This document shows positions 52,229 to 61,237 of a stretch of 64,000 nucleotides of DNA, piece by piece. The notes under the pieces were generated by a model. That model did no database searches. It was not told where the DNA came from and saw only the letters and a program-made list of their open reading frames with translations. Made by a program: the position numbers and the translations under genes. Location of the stretch: NCBI RefSeq assembly GCF_011806575.1, contig NZ_JAATOO010000022.1, forward strand, positions 18,315-82,314, written 5' to 3'. This DNA is from Vibrio hepatarius. GTDB lineage: Bacteria > Pseudomonadota > Gammaproteobacteria > Enterobacterales > Vibrionaceae. Position 1 is the stretch's first letter. Each line of letters starts with the position of its first letter.

Positions 52229-53590
52229 ATGAAATTTAGCGCGGTCATCCTCGCGGCGGGTAAAGGTACCCGCATGTACTCAAATAAACCTAAAGTACTG
52301 CATACACTAGCGGGTAAACCTATGGCGAAGCACGTAATCGATACTTGCTCTGGCCTAGGTGCGCAAAATATCCATTTGGTTTACGGCCACGGCGGCGACC
52401 AAATGCAAGCTGAACTGGCGAATGAGCCCGTAAGCTGGGTGTTGCAGGCTGAGCAACTTGGTACTGGTCACGCGGTGGATCAAGCGTCGGCAAAATTTGA
52501 AGACGACGAAAAGATTTTAGTGTTGTACGGTGATGTCCCTTTGATCTCTGAAGAGACGATCGAGAGCTTACTCGATGCTCAACCAACGGGCGGTATCGCG
52601 CTTTTGACCGTGGTTTTGGATAACCCGACTGGTTACGGCCGTATCGTGCGTAAGAACGGTCCTGTGGTCGCTATCGTAGAGCAGAAAGATGCGACTGAAG
52701 AACAGAAGCTGATTAAAGAAATTAATACAGGTGTGATGGTGGCGACAGGTGGAGACCTTAAGCGCTGGCTATCAGGCCTGAACAATAACAACGCCCAAGG
52801 TGAGTACTACCTAACCGACGTGATCGCAGCGGCGCACGATGAAGGTCGCGCAGTTGAAGCGGTTCACCCGGTGAATCCGATCGAAGTTGAAGGGGTGAAT
52901 GACCGTGCACAGCTAGCGCGTCTTGAGCGTGCGTTCCAGTCAATGCAAGCGAAGAAGCTACTTGAGCAAGGAGTAATGTTACGTGACCCAGCACGCTTTG
53001 ACCTGCGTGGTGCGTTGCAGTGCGGCATGGACTGTGAAATCGACGCAAACGTGATCATTGAAGGTAACGTGACTCTCGGTGATAACGTGGTGATCGGTAC
53101 GGGATGTGTACTCAAAGATTGTGAAATCGACGATAACACCATTGTACGTCCTTACAGTGTGATCGAAGGTGCGACGGTCGGTGAAGAGTGTACGGTTGGT
53201 CCGTTTACTCGTCTGCGCCCTGGCGCGGAGATGCGTAACGACTCTCACGTCGGTAACTTTGTGGAAGTGAAGAATGCTTGCATTGGCGAAGGCTCGAAAG
53301 CGAACCACCTGACTTACCTAGGCGATGCTGAAATTGGTCAACGTACTAATATTGGTGCGGGTACCATTACCTGCAACTACGACGGTGCGAATAAACACAA
53401 GACAGTCATCGGCAACGACGTGTTTGTCGGCTCAGATAGCCAGCTGGTGGCTCCGGTATCGATCGCTGATGGTGCAACCATTGGTGCAGGTACGACGCTA
53501 ACGAAAAACGTCGCGCAAGGTGAGTTAGTGATTACTCGCGCTAAAGAGCGCAAAATTACTGGTTGGCAACGTCCAGTTAAGAACAAGTAA
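52229..53590 (+). CDS. glmU: Bifunctional GlcNAc-1-P uridyltransferase / glucosamine-1-P acetyltransferase
   Basis: GlmU makes UDP-GlcNAc for peptidoglycan and lipopolysaccharide. The N-terminal pyrophosphorylase domain has LAAGKGTRMYSNKPK at about 8-22; from about residue 250 a left-handed beta-helix of hexapeptide repeats forms the acetyltransferase. Starting at 52229 gives 453 residues and the standard MKFSAVILAAG start. The ORF extension to 52139 runs back into the atp terminator region and is rejected. A strong terminator follows. Confidence 0.97.
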   Translation: MKFSAVILAAGKGTRMYSNKPKVLHTLAGKPMAKHVIDTCSGLGAQNIHLVYGHGGDQMQAELANEPVSWVLQAEQLGTGHAVDQASAKFEDDEKILVLYGDVPLISEETIESLLDAQPTGGIALLTVVLDNPTGYGRIVRKNGPVVAIVEQKDATEEQKLIKEINTGVMVATGGDLKRWLSGLNNNNAQGEYYLTDVIAAAHDEGRAVEAVHPVNPIEVEGVNDRAQLARLERAFQSMQAKKLLEQGVMLRDPARFDLRGALQCGMDCEIDANVIIEGNVTLGDNVVIGTGCVLKDCEIDDNTIVRPYSVIEGATVGEECTVGPFTRLRPGAEMRNDSHVGNFVEVKNACIGEGSKANHLTYLGDAEIGQRTNIGAGTITCNYDGANKHKTVIGNDVFVGSDSQLVAPVSIADGATIGAGTTLTKNVAQGELVITRAKERKITGWQRPVKNK

Positions 53591-53600
53591 TTCAAGATTG

Positions 53601-53630
53601 AAAAAAGCCGCTCCTAGGAGCGGCTTTTTT
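53601..53630. terminator. Bidirectional terminator between glmU and a convergent permease gene
   Basis: A near-perfect 15-bp stem AAAAAAGCCGCTCCT/AGGAGCGGCTTTTTT with almost no loop bases; usable from both sides. Confidence 0.9.
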
Positions 53631-53641
53631 ATTACTGCGTA

Positions 53642-54382
53642 TTAGTGGCTAGGAATCGCAATGCGTTTTTCTAGCCAGCGCACCGCTTGTGATACGCATA
53701 AAATCAGCACTAAATACTCAATAACTAAGAAAGTATAGATTTCGAGAGGTAAGTACTCATTCACCACTAACTCGTTGGCACGTCGGGTCAGATCGCTCAA
53801 GCCAATCACACTCACCAAAGAACTCATCTTCAGAATATAGACAAACTGATTTCCTAATGGCGGCAGAATTTGTCGAAACGCTTGCGGCAGGATCACCAAA
53901 CGCATTTTTTGCCAGTAATTGAGTCCTAGCGACTCCGCCGCTTCGTGTTGGCCGCGTGCGATGGCCTGAATCCCGCCGCGAAACACCTCGGCCATAAACG
54001 CACTCTCGGCGATAGTTAACGCGATCACCCCCGCCCAGAAATGATTCAATGAAATATCAAGCAAGGTCGGCATGCCGTAGTAAACCCAAAGCAGCAGCAC
54101 TAAAACCGGAATCGAACGGATTACCTCGACATAGATTCTATTGAAAGCGTTGAGTGATTTAGAGGTTGATAGAGCGGGCAGGGCGACAATCAAACCTATC
54201 GTCATCGCAAACAACATGCTGAGTAATGAGACCGAAATTGTATCCGCGAAGCCAGCAATCAGAAACTTTAGGTTGGTTTGTCCCTGCTGAGTGGAAGGGT
54301 CAAGTACATACCAGCCCCATTGATAATCCGCACAGCCTGTGATGAGCAATGGCAAAAATAGCCATAGATATCGACAATTCAC
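53642..54382 (-). CDS. Amino acid ABC transporter permease, HisM/GlnP type, without adjacent ATPase
   Basis: The 246-residue protein has about five transmembrane helices, the N-terminal family block YVEVIRSIPVLVLLLWVYYG and the EAA loop HEAAESLGLNYWQKMRLVILPQ near 143-164. Its first helix ends in LLITGC, a lipobox-like sequence unusual for a permease; the helix may be cleaved or simply be an anchor. It is divergent from the binding protein at 54483 across 100 bp. No ATP-binding gene is adjacent, so it may borrow one from another transporter. Confidence 0.85.
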   Translation of the reverse strand: MNCRYLWLFLPLLITGCADYQWGWYVLDPSTQQGQTNLKFLIAGFADTISVSLLSMLFAMTIGLIVALPALSTSKSLNAFNRIYVEVIRSIPVLVLLLWVYYGMPTLLDISLNHFWAGVIALTIAESAFMAEVFRGGIQAIARGQHEAAESLGLNYWQKMRLVILPQAFRQILPPLGNQFVYILKMSSLVSVIGLSDLTRRANELVVNEYLPLEIYTFLVIEYLVLILCVSQAVRWLEKRIAIPSH

Positions 54383-54482
54383 GCTTCTTTCCCTAGCTTG
54401 ACTAAAAAATATCCTTTGTTGCTGCTATGTTATCAAGGAAGCGTTTGTAAATCTTAAACGGAACTTATATTAAGGAAAAACA

Positions 54483-55259
54483 ATGAAAAAACTTCTGTTA
54501 GCGCTAGGGCTTTCTTTACTTGCTGTGAGTGGTTTTGCCAATGCCAAGAGTCGACTGCACGATATTTTGGACGCCGGAGTATTGCGTGTTGGCACCACTG
54601 GGGATTGGAACCCAATGACGATGAAAGATCCCGCGACCAATAGTTACCGAGGGTTTGATATCGATGTTACAAGCGAACTAGCTAAAGATCTGGGTGTGAA
54701 GGTCGAATATGTCGCGACGGATTGGAAAACACTGGTGAATGGGATTACCGCGGGTAAGTATGACGTTACGGGAAGTGCGTCATTGAATATGTCGCGTGCC
54801 AAAGTTGCCGGTTACAGCCAGCCTTACTTTTACTTAGCCTTTGTTCCTGTCGTGCAGAAAAAGGACCTAAATAAGTTCTCTGATTGGAGTGATTTTGATA
54901 ACGCAGACGTTAAAGTAGCGGCAACGCTGGGTACGGTACAAGAAAAGATGGTCAAAGAGTTCTTCCCTTCAGCGACCCATATCGTGATTGAAGCGCCAGC
55001 GCGTGATTTCCAAGAGCTATTGGCTAAGCGAGCAGACGTCTCTGTGACGTCAAACGTTGAAGCGGCAACCTTAGTCGAGAAGTTCAAACAACTCGCGATC
55101 GTGCCGGTAAAAGAGCCACGTCGCCCGACACCTATCGCGATGTTGCTTCCTCAAGACGACCAGGTATGGATTAACTACATTAACCATTGGGTAGAGCTAA
55201 AGAAAACCCAAGGATTCTTTAAACAAACTGCAGAAAAATGGGGATTGAAAAGCCTTTAA
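54483..55259 (+). CDS. Periplasmic binding-fold protein resembling cyclohexadienyl dehydratase (PheC)
   Basis: The 258-residue product has a signal peptide (MKKLLLALGLSLLAVSGFANA) and a type 2 periplasmic-binding fold. Its N-terminus (SRLHDILDAGVLRVGTTGDW) and C-terminal part resemble PheC of Pseudomonas, a binding-protein-derived enzyme that converts prephenate or arogenate; Glu193 in NVEAAT aligns with the PheC catalytic Glu in my by-eye alignment. Other active-site positions differ. It may be a true binding protein working with the divergent permease, or an enzyme. AAGGAAAAAC precedes the ATG. A terminator follows. Confidence 0.8.
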   Translation: MKKLLLALGLSLLAVSGFANAKSRLHDILDAGVLRVGTTGDWNPMTMKDPATNSYRGFDIDVTSELAKDLGVKVEYVATDWKTLVNGITAGKYDVTGSASLNMSRAKVAGYSQPYFYLAFVPVVQKKDLNKFSDWSDFDNADVKVAATLGTVQEKMVKEFFPSATHIVIEAPARDFQELLAKRADVSVTSNVEAATLVEKFKQLAIVPVKEPRRPTPIAMLLPQDDQVWINYINHWVELKKTQGFFKQTAEKWGLKSL

Positions 55260-55270
55260 TCCTGAATAGA

Positions 55271-55300
55271 AAAAGAGCCGCAAACGCGGCTCTTTTCTTT
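55271..55300. terminator. Bidirectional terminator between the PheC-like gene and punC
   Basis: AAAAGAGCCGC (55271-55281), loop AAAC, GCGGCTCTTTT (55286-55296); T-rich on both sides. Confidence 0.88.
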
Positions 55301-55312
55301 TTTGGTTGAGGA

Positions 55313-56512
55313 TTATTCTTCGCTCACGACACGGGCGTTGTCCGGAACGGTAAACTGCTCTGATAGTTCGCGGTTTGACAGCACATAACCAAACCACAAT
55401 CCACCCATACACAGTACAATCGCAATACCTGTCACCATCTGCGCCTGACTGGCCAAAGCCGCAACCAGCGCGCTTGATAGGCTGCTGACGCTAATCTGCA
55501 GGCTATTTTGCAAACCAGCAGCGGTCGCAGGGCTCTGTTTTGCACTTGCCAACGCACGGTTTACCACGATTGGGTAAAGCGCACCGTTAGCGACGGCAAT
55601 CAAACAAAATGGTGCAAGAATCGGCCAGATAGAACTCAATTCCCATTGAGAGGCGATAAAGATCAGTAGCGACGAGACGCTAAACAGTCCGATCAACTGA
55701 CGCAGAACTTTTTCATCGCCATATTTATTTACGCCAACCTTACCCAGATAACCACCGGCCATAAATGCGATAGTTTGTGGAATAAAACTCAAGCCAATGT
55801 CTTTCGCTTCATAGCCAAGCTGAGCCATGATCTCTGGCATGCCAGTCAGGTAAGCAAAGAATGCCGCCGAAGCCGTCGCGAACATCAACACGTTACCCAA
55901 GTAAGACTTTGAGCCGACTAACGCTTTGATATCGGTTGCGATGCTGGTTTGTTTTTCTTCGACTGCTTCGTTGTCTTGAGCCATCGTTGCCATCACTAGG
56001 ACGATACCCATTACCGTCAGAGCGATAAAAATACTGAACCAGCCAAAACTATCTGCCAGTAACACGCCAAGCTGTGGTGCTAATGCTGGCGATAGTGCGA
56101 CGAGCGGCATAATGGTGGCAAAAATCTGTTGGCTGCTGCTGGAGTATCGCTTGATGACCATTGCTTGCCAGATCACCGCTGGTGCACAGACACCAATGGC
56201 TTGCACAAAGCGTAGCGCCAATAGTTGCCAAACTTGGTCACTGAACGCGAGGCCAAAAGAGGCAACGGTAAACAGTGCTAAACCTGCTGCTAACGTATTG
56301 CGGTGGCCATATTTATCAGAAGCCAAGCCCCACAACAGTTGGCCTAGTGCCATACCGACCAAGAAAACCGTCAACGACAAAGCAATTTGCTCTGGTCCGG
56401 TCGCAAAGTCGACTTCCATCGCCTTGAATGCCGGCAGATACATATCGGTTGCGATAAAGCCGAGCATTGACAGCGCTGCTAAATAAAAAAGCTGTAATTT
56501 TGAAATCTTCAT
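55313..56512 (-). CDS. punC: Major facilitator transporter PunC (YdhC), purine nucleoside type
   Basis: A 12-helix Bcr/CflA-type MFS protein of 399 residues. The N-terminus (SMLGFIATDMYLPAFKAM) carries the D1 motif region, WGLASDKYGHRNTLAAGL the loop 2-3 signature, and RFVQAIGVCAPAVIWQAMV helix 5, all close to E. coli YdhC/PunC, which imports adenosine-type nucleosides. The start at 56512 is chosen because the extension to 56581 lies in the control region. It is divergent from its cognate regulator punR, the same pairing as in E. coli. Confidence 0.88.
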   Translation of the reverse strand: MKISKLQLFYLAALSMLGFIATDMYLPAFKAMEVDFATGPEQIALSLTVFLVGMALGQLLWGLASDKYGHRNTLAAGLALFTVASFGLAFSDQVWQLLALRFVQAIGVCAPAVIWQAMVIKRYSSSSQQIFATIMPLVALSPALAPQLGVLLADSFGWFSIFIALTVMGIVLVMATMAQDNEAVEEKQTSIATDIKALVGSKSYLGNVLMFATASAAFFAYLTGMPEIMAQLGYEAKDIGLSFIPQTIAFMAGGYLGKVGVNKYGDEKVLRQLIGLFSVSSLLIFIASQWELSSIWPILAPFCLIAVANGALYPIVVNRALASAKQSPATAAGLQNSLQISVSSLSSALVAALASQAQMVTGIAIVLCMGGLWFGYVLSNRELSEQFTVPDNARVVSEE

Positions 56513-56611
56513 CGTTATTCCATTCAAAATAATTGATTGATATTTGTTCGTTGGCGCCAACCTTTTTATTAACCTCGCCATTGTATTTTTCGCTTTTGAT
56601 AAAATAAAACA

Positions 56612-56645
56612 TTAAAATTTGTGGTTATGAATCAAAAATTTTGAA
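56612..56645. promoter_or_regulatory. Candidate operator in the punC-punR divergent region
   Basis: AAAATTT (56614-56620) and AAATTTT (56636-56642) form an inverted repeat with extended partial symmetry, just before the punR start. LysR proteins usually bind such AT-rich dyads between themselves and a divergent target. Confidence 0.4.
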
Positions 56646-56654
56646 GGGTAAGTT

Positions 56655-57563
56655 GTGAGTGCGTTTTCTCAGTCTTCGCTCGAACTCGTCGATACTGTGG
56701 CGAGATTAGGCAGCTTCACCGCTGCGGCCGATGTTTTACATAAGGTGCCATCTGCGATCAGCTACAGCATCAGGCAAATTGAGCAAGACCTTGATGTGGT
56801 GTTGTTTCGTCGTTTACCGAGAAAGGTAGAGTTGACGCCAGCAGGTGAGTTATTCATTGAACAAGCGAGAACCATGCTGCGCCAAATGGAAGAGGTCAAA
56901 GCGCAGACGCGCCGAGCAGCACATGGTTGGCAAAAAACACTCAAACTTACCTTGGATAACGTGGTTAAGCTGGAACGTTTAAAACCTTTGATTGAAGATT
57001 TCTATTCCACCTTTCCTCATGCTGAACTGCAAATCAATATGGAAGTGTTTAATGGCTCTTGGGAAGCGATTTCACAAGGAAGGGCGGATATTGTGATCGG
57101 CGCCACCTCCGCGATTCCGGTTGGCGGCGATTTTGAAGTCAAAGATATAGGTATCCTCGACTGGGCGTTTGTTATGTCTTCTTCACACCCTTGTGTGCGA
57201 GAGCAAAATCTCGGTGAGGAGTTTATCAGTCAGTATCCAGCAATATGTCTAGACGATACCTCTAACGTATTGCCAAAGCGCCATACGGTTCATTACCCGG
57301 ACCAACGCCGCTTGCTGCTACCGAATTGGTACAGTGCGATTGAATGCTTAAAGAATGGAGTCGGTGTCGGCTACATGCCTCGACATATTGCCCAACCGCT
57401 AATTACGGAAGGTTTGCTGGTGGAGAAAATTCTGCCAGAGGATAAGCCGTTTAGTCATTGCTGCCTCGTCTGGCGCAAAGATGACAACCATAAAATGATC
57501 GACTGGATGGTCAACTATCTCGGTTCGAGTGAGCAGTTGTATCAGGATTGGTTGCAGTCCTAA
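56655..57563 (+). CDS. punR: LysR-family regulator PunR (YdhB)
   Basis: A 302-residue LysR activator. The helix-turn-helix is SFTAAADVLHKVPSAISYSI at about 20-39; the effector domain includes EVFNGSWEAISQGRADIVIGATSAIPVGG shown here in part, a block very close to E. coli PunR (YdhB). PunR activates punC in response to purine nucleosides. The start is GTG at 56655 with GAAGGG upstream. It is divergent from punC. Confidence 0.88.
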   Translation: MSAFSQSSLELVDTVARLGSFTAAADVLHKVPSAISYSIRQIEQDLDVVLFRRLPRKVELTPAGELFIEQARTMLRQMEEVKAQTRRAAHGWQKTLKLTLDNVVKLERLKPLIEDFYSTFPHAELQINMEVFNGSWEAISQGRADIVIGATSAIPVGGDFEVKDIGILDWAFVMSSSHPCVREQNLGEEFISQYPAICLDDTSNVLPKRHTVHYPDQRRLLLPNWYSAIECLKNGVGVGYMPRHIAQPLITEGLLVEKILPEDKPFSHCCLVWRKDDNHKMIDWMVNYLGSSEQLYQDWLQS

Positions 57564-57565
57564 CA

Positions 57566-57595
57566 AAAACGCCAGCTAAGTTAAGCTGGCGTTTT
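57566..57595. terminator. Bidirectional terminator between punR and fadA
   Basis: AAAACGCCAGCT (57566-57577), loop AAGTTA, AGCTGGCGTTTT (57584-57595). Confidence 0.88.
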
Positions 57596-57611
57596 GAGTT
57601 TATGGTTTTGG

Positions 57612-58787
57612 TTAAGGGCGTTCAAATACCGTCGCGATGCCCTGACCAAGGCCAATACACATAGTGGCCAAACCGTATTTTGCGTCTTTGGCTTCCATAA
57701 GGTTGATCAGCGTCGTCGAGATACGTGAACCTGAGCAGCCTAGTGGGTGACCAAGGGCGATCGCGCCACCATTGAGGTTCACTTTTTCATCCATCATGTC
57801 CAAAAGGCCAAGGTCTTTGGCACAAGGAAGTGATTGAGCGGCGAACGCTTCGTTTAGCTCGACGACGTCCATATCGTCAATCGACAAGCCCGCACGTTTG
57901 AGCGCTTTTTGAGTCGCGGGTACAGGACCGTAACCCATGATAGACGGATCGCAGCCAGCGATTGCCATACCTTTGATGCGCGCACGGATGGTGAGACCGA
58001 GCTCGTTGGCCTTGTCTTCACTCATGATCAGCATGGCTGACGCGCCATCAGAAAGGGCTGAAGATGTGCCCGCAGTGACTGTACCATTGGCTGGGTCGAA
58101 TACTGGGCGTAGCTGTGATAGTCCTTCTACTGTGGTTTCCGGACGAATCACTTCATCGTAATCAAGCGTAAATAACGTACCGTCAGCAGCGTGGCCTTCG
58201 GTCGGTAAGATTTCACTCTTGAAGCGACCTTCGACAGTCGCCGCGTGAGCACGTGCGTGTGAGCGAGCGGCAAACTCATCTTGCTGCTGGCGACTAATAC
58301 CGTGCAACTTGCCCAGCATTTCTGCAGTTAAACCCATCATGCCCGCTGCTTTTGCGACATTCTTTGCCATACCCGGGTGGAAATCGACGCCATGGTTCAT
58401 CGGTACATGCCCCATGTGCTCCACGCCGCCAATTAGGCAGATGTCAGCGTCGCCAGTCATAATAGCTCGCGTGCCATCGTGCAGCGCTTGCATTGATGAA
58501 CCACAAAGACGGTTGACGGTTACCGCACCAATTTCAATCGGAAGACCGGCGAGCAGCGCCGCATTACGTGCAACGTTAAAGCCTTGCTCTAGCGTTTGTT
58601 GAACACAGCCCCAGTAAATATCTTCAATCTCACTTGGATTGACTTGCGGGTTACGCGCTAGAATCCCTTTCATTAGGTGTGCCGATAAGTCTTCAGCTCG
58701 CGTATGACGGAATGCGCCACCTTTTGAGCGTCCCATTGGTGTACGTAGACAATCTACAACGACAACATTTCTTGTATTTAAAGTCAT
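57612..58787 (-). CDS. fadA: 3-ketoacyl-CoA thiolase FadA
   Basis: The thiolase of the aerobic fatty acid oxidation complex, releasing acetyl-CoA in the last step. The nucleophile Cys95 is in NRLCGSSMQAL, the His of GGAIALGHPLGCSG lies near 347, and Cys377 is in CIGLGQG. It has 391 residues (E. coli 387). It lies 13 bp after fadB on the same strand, and the pair forms the alpha2beta2 complex. Confidence 0.97.
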   Translation of the reverse strand: MTLNTRNVVVVDCLRTPMGRSKGGAFRHTRAEDLSAHLMKGILARNPQVNPSEIEDIYWGCVQQTLEQGFNVARNAALLAGLPIEIGAVTVNRLCGSSMQALHDGTRAIMTGDADICLIGGVEHMGHVPMNHGVDFHPGMAKNVAKAAGMMGLTAEMLGKLHGISRQQQDEFAARSHARAHAATVEGRFKSEILPTEGHAADGTLFTLDYDEVIRPETTVEGLSQLRPVFDPANGTVTAGTSSALSDGASAMLIMSEDKANELGLTIRARIKGMAIAGCDPSIMGYGPVPATQKALKRAGLSIDDMDVVELNEAFAAQSLPCAKDLGLLDMMDEKVNLNGGAIALGHPLGCSGSRISTTLINLMEAKDAKYGLATMCIGLGQGIATVFERP

Positions 58788-58800
58788 TTGCTATCCCTCC

Positions 58801-60972
58801 TTAGATAGAGCCTTGCTGTTGTGCGCCATAAAAGGTTTCACCTTTGGCCGCCATATCGATAAGCATTTGTGGAACGTGGTACATCGCACCCAAGTCCTCA
58901 TACTGTTTCGCCATTTCAACAAATTCAGCAATACCCACACTATCTAGGTAGCGGAATACACCACCGCGGAATGGAGGGAAGCCCAATCCGTATACCAGCG
59001 CCATATCAGCTTCTTGCGGAGAAGCGATGATCTTCTCTTGCAGACACAATACCACTTCGTTGATCATCGGAATCATCATACGATGAATGATCGTTTGGTC
59101 GTCGAATGCTTGTGATTCTGCACAGACGTCAGCGAATACGGAAAGCACCTCTTCAGAGTAAAGTTTCTTCGGCTTACCTTTCTTATCAACGGTGTAGTTA
59201 TAGAAGCCACTACCGTTTTTCTGACCATATTTGTTCGCGTCATACAGAGCGTCAATCGCGTCACGACCTTGTTTGCCCATACGCTCAGGGAAACCTTGCG
59301 CCATCACTGCTTGTGCGTGGTGAGCGGTATCGATACCGACTACATCCAACAGGTAAGCAGGACCCATCGGCCAACCAAACTTACGCTCCATCACTTTATC
59401 GATGTGCGTGAAGTCAGCGCCGTCACGCAGCAACAAGCTAAAGCCACCGAAGTACGGGAAAAGCACACGGTTAACGAAGAATCCAGGGCAGTCATTAACC
59501 ACGATTGGCGATTTACCCATTTTGGCTGCGTAAGCCACAACACGGTTAATGGTCTCGTCTGACGTGTGCTCACCGCGGATAATCTCGACTAGAGGCATGC
59601 GATGCACTGGGTTAAAGAAGTGCATACCACAGAAGTTTTCTGGGCGTTTGAGTGATTTCGCCAACAAGTTGATTGGAATGGTCGAAGTGTTTGAGGTAAT
59701 CACCGTGTTTTCATTCACTTGTTGTTCGACTTCGCTCAGGACAGAGGCTTTCACTTTCGGGTTTTCGACCACCGCCTCAACGATGACATCGGAGTTCTCG
59801 ATGCCCGCGTAGTGAAGGCTTGGAGTAATAGATGCAAGGATACCCGCCATTTTGAAACCATCGATACGACCGCGTTCTAATTGCTTGTTGAGCAGTTTAG
59901 ACGCTTCATTCATACCCAGATCTAGTGATGCTTGAGCAATGTCTTTCATCACTACTGGCACACCTTTTAGTGCTGACTGGTAAGCAATACCGCCGCCCAT
60001 AATGCCAGCGCCTAATACCGCCGCTCGTTGAGTGTCTTGGTTGGCGGCTTTGGCTGCTTTCTTGGCAATGCTTTTGATGTACTGGTCATTGAGGAACAAA
60101 CCAACCAGCGATTTTGCTTCTTCAGATTTTGCGAGTTTCACAAAGTACTTACGTTCAACGTCCAGTGCTTCGTTACGTGCAAAGCGAGCGCCTTCTTCAA
60201 TGGTGTTCACTGCCGTCATTGGCGCAGGGTAGTGTGGGCCAGCTTTTTGTGCCACCAAGCCTTTCGCCATGGTGAAACTCATCATCGACTCAAGTTTGCT
60301 GAGTGTCAGTGGTGACGTCTTTTGTTTGCGGCGAGCTTGCCAATCAAGTTTCTCGTTGATGGCTTGAGTCAGAGTGGTTAGCGCCGACTCGTAAAGAGCA
60401 TCGGTTTCAACAACGGCATCTAGTAATCCGAGTTTGAGCGCTTCATTCGCGCGGCATGCTTTACCTTGAGTGATGATTTCCATGGCGTTGTCTGCGCCGA
60501 CAACACGAGGTAAGCGTACACAACCGCCAAAGCCAGGCATAATTCCCAGTTTAGTTTCTGGCAGGCCGATGCTGGTGGTTTTGTCACCAATGCGCATATC
60601 GGTAGCGAGTACACACTCACATCCGCCGCCCAGAGTGTGACCTTTGAGAACTGCTAGTGTTGGGACTGGCAGATCTTCAAGCTTATTGAAGATGCTATTA
60701 GCAAATTGTAGCCAAGTGTCGAGCTCGGCTTCGGTTTTAGCGAACAAACCTAAAAATTCGGTTATGTCGGCACCGACGATAAAAGAGTCCTTGTCTGAGG
60801 TAAGCAGAAGCCCTTTCAAACCAGCGTGGTTTTGCAGAGCATCAAGGGCTTTATCGAGTGACTCTAGCGTTGCTAAGTCTAGCTTGTTGACGGAGTTTGG
60901 AGAGCAGAAACTCAGTTCAGCAATACCGTCTTGTACTTCCTTTACCGTAAGGGTGTTGGCTTGGTAAATCAT
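58801..60972 (-). CDS. fadB: Fatty acid oxidation complex subunit alpha FadB
   Basis: A multifunctional enzyme. The N-terminal enoyl-CoA hydratase/isomerase domain (1-190) has LKGHTLGGGCECVLATDMRI cut here at its core and the catalytic Glu pair region GLPETKLGIMPGFGG; from about 310 the 3-hydroxyacyl-CoA dehydrogenase domain begins with the NAD motif AAVLGAGIMGGGIAY. It has 723 residues (E. coli 729). It is first in fadBA, with a FadR-like operator about 105 bp upstream. Confidence 0.97.
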   Translation of the reverse strand: MIYQANTLTVKEVQDGIAELSFCSPNSVNKLDLATLESLDKALDALQNHAGLKGLLLTSDKDSFIVGADITEFLGLFAKTEAELDTWLQFANSIFNKLEDLPVPTLAVLKGHTLGGGCECVLATDMRIGDKTTSIGLPETKLGIMPGFGGCVRLPRVVGADNAMEIITQGKACRANEALKLGLLDAVVETDALYESALTTLTQAINEKLDWQARRKQKTSPLTLSKLESMMSFTMAKGLVAQKAGPHYPAPMTAVNTIEEGARFARNEALDVERKYFVKLAKSEEAKSLVGLFLNDQYIKSIAKKAAKAANQDTQRAAVLGAGIMGGGIAYQSALKGVPVVMKDIAQASLDLGMNEASKLLNKQLERGRIDGFKMAGILASITPSLHYAGIENSDVIVEAVVENPKVKASVLSEVEQQVNENTVITSNTSTIPINLLAKSLKRPENFCGMHFFNPVHRMPLVEIIRGEHTSDETINRVVAYAAKMGKSPIVVNDCPGFFVNRVLFPYFGGFSLLLRDGADFTHIDKVMERKFGWPMGPAYLLDVVGIDTAHHAQAVMAQGFPERMGKQGRDAIDALYDANKYGQKNGSGFYNYTVDKKGKPKKLYSEEVLSVFADVCAESQAFDDQTIIHRMMIPMINEVVLCLQEKIIASPQEADMALVYGLGFPPFRGGVFRYLDSVGIAEFVEMAKQYEDLGAMYHVPQMLIDMAAKGETFYGAQQQGSI

Positions 60973-61078
60973 TGTCTATCTCCATGACATACAATCGTGG
61001 ATTGTGCGTTTGTCTTTCTATCCTGAGAGTGTTCACGTATGTGGAATGATCAAACCGAAAAGTTGTTATTTTTCTAGT

Positions 61079-61095
61079 TTCTGGTTTGACCAGTA
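61079..61095. promoter_or_regulatory. FadR-like operator upstream of fadBA
   Basis: TTCTGGTTTGACCAGTA differs at one core position from the CTGGTCNGACCAGT FadR consensus; a second half-site TTGGACCTGT lies at 61104-61113. It sits between the divergent fadB and yigZ genes, where FadR repression without long-chain acyl-CoA would be expected. Confidence 0.75.
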
Positions 61096-61237
61096 ATTTC
61101 AGTTTGGACCTGTCAAAAGTTAAATTCAATACATTTTTTAAACAAGTGTTTAACATTGTGCGCTGTGGCAGATCTTAGGCGACGCTCCAATGCCTCTCGT
61201 GATAGACTCTTTCAACCACTTAACACCCGCAAATTCT

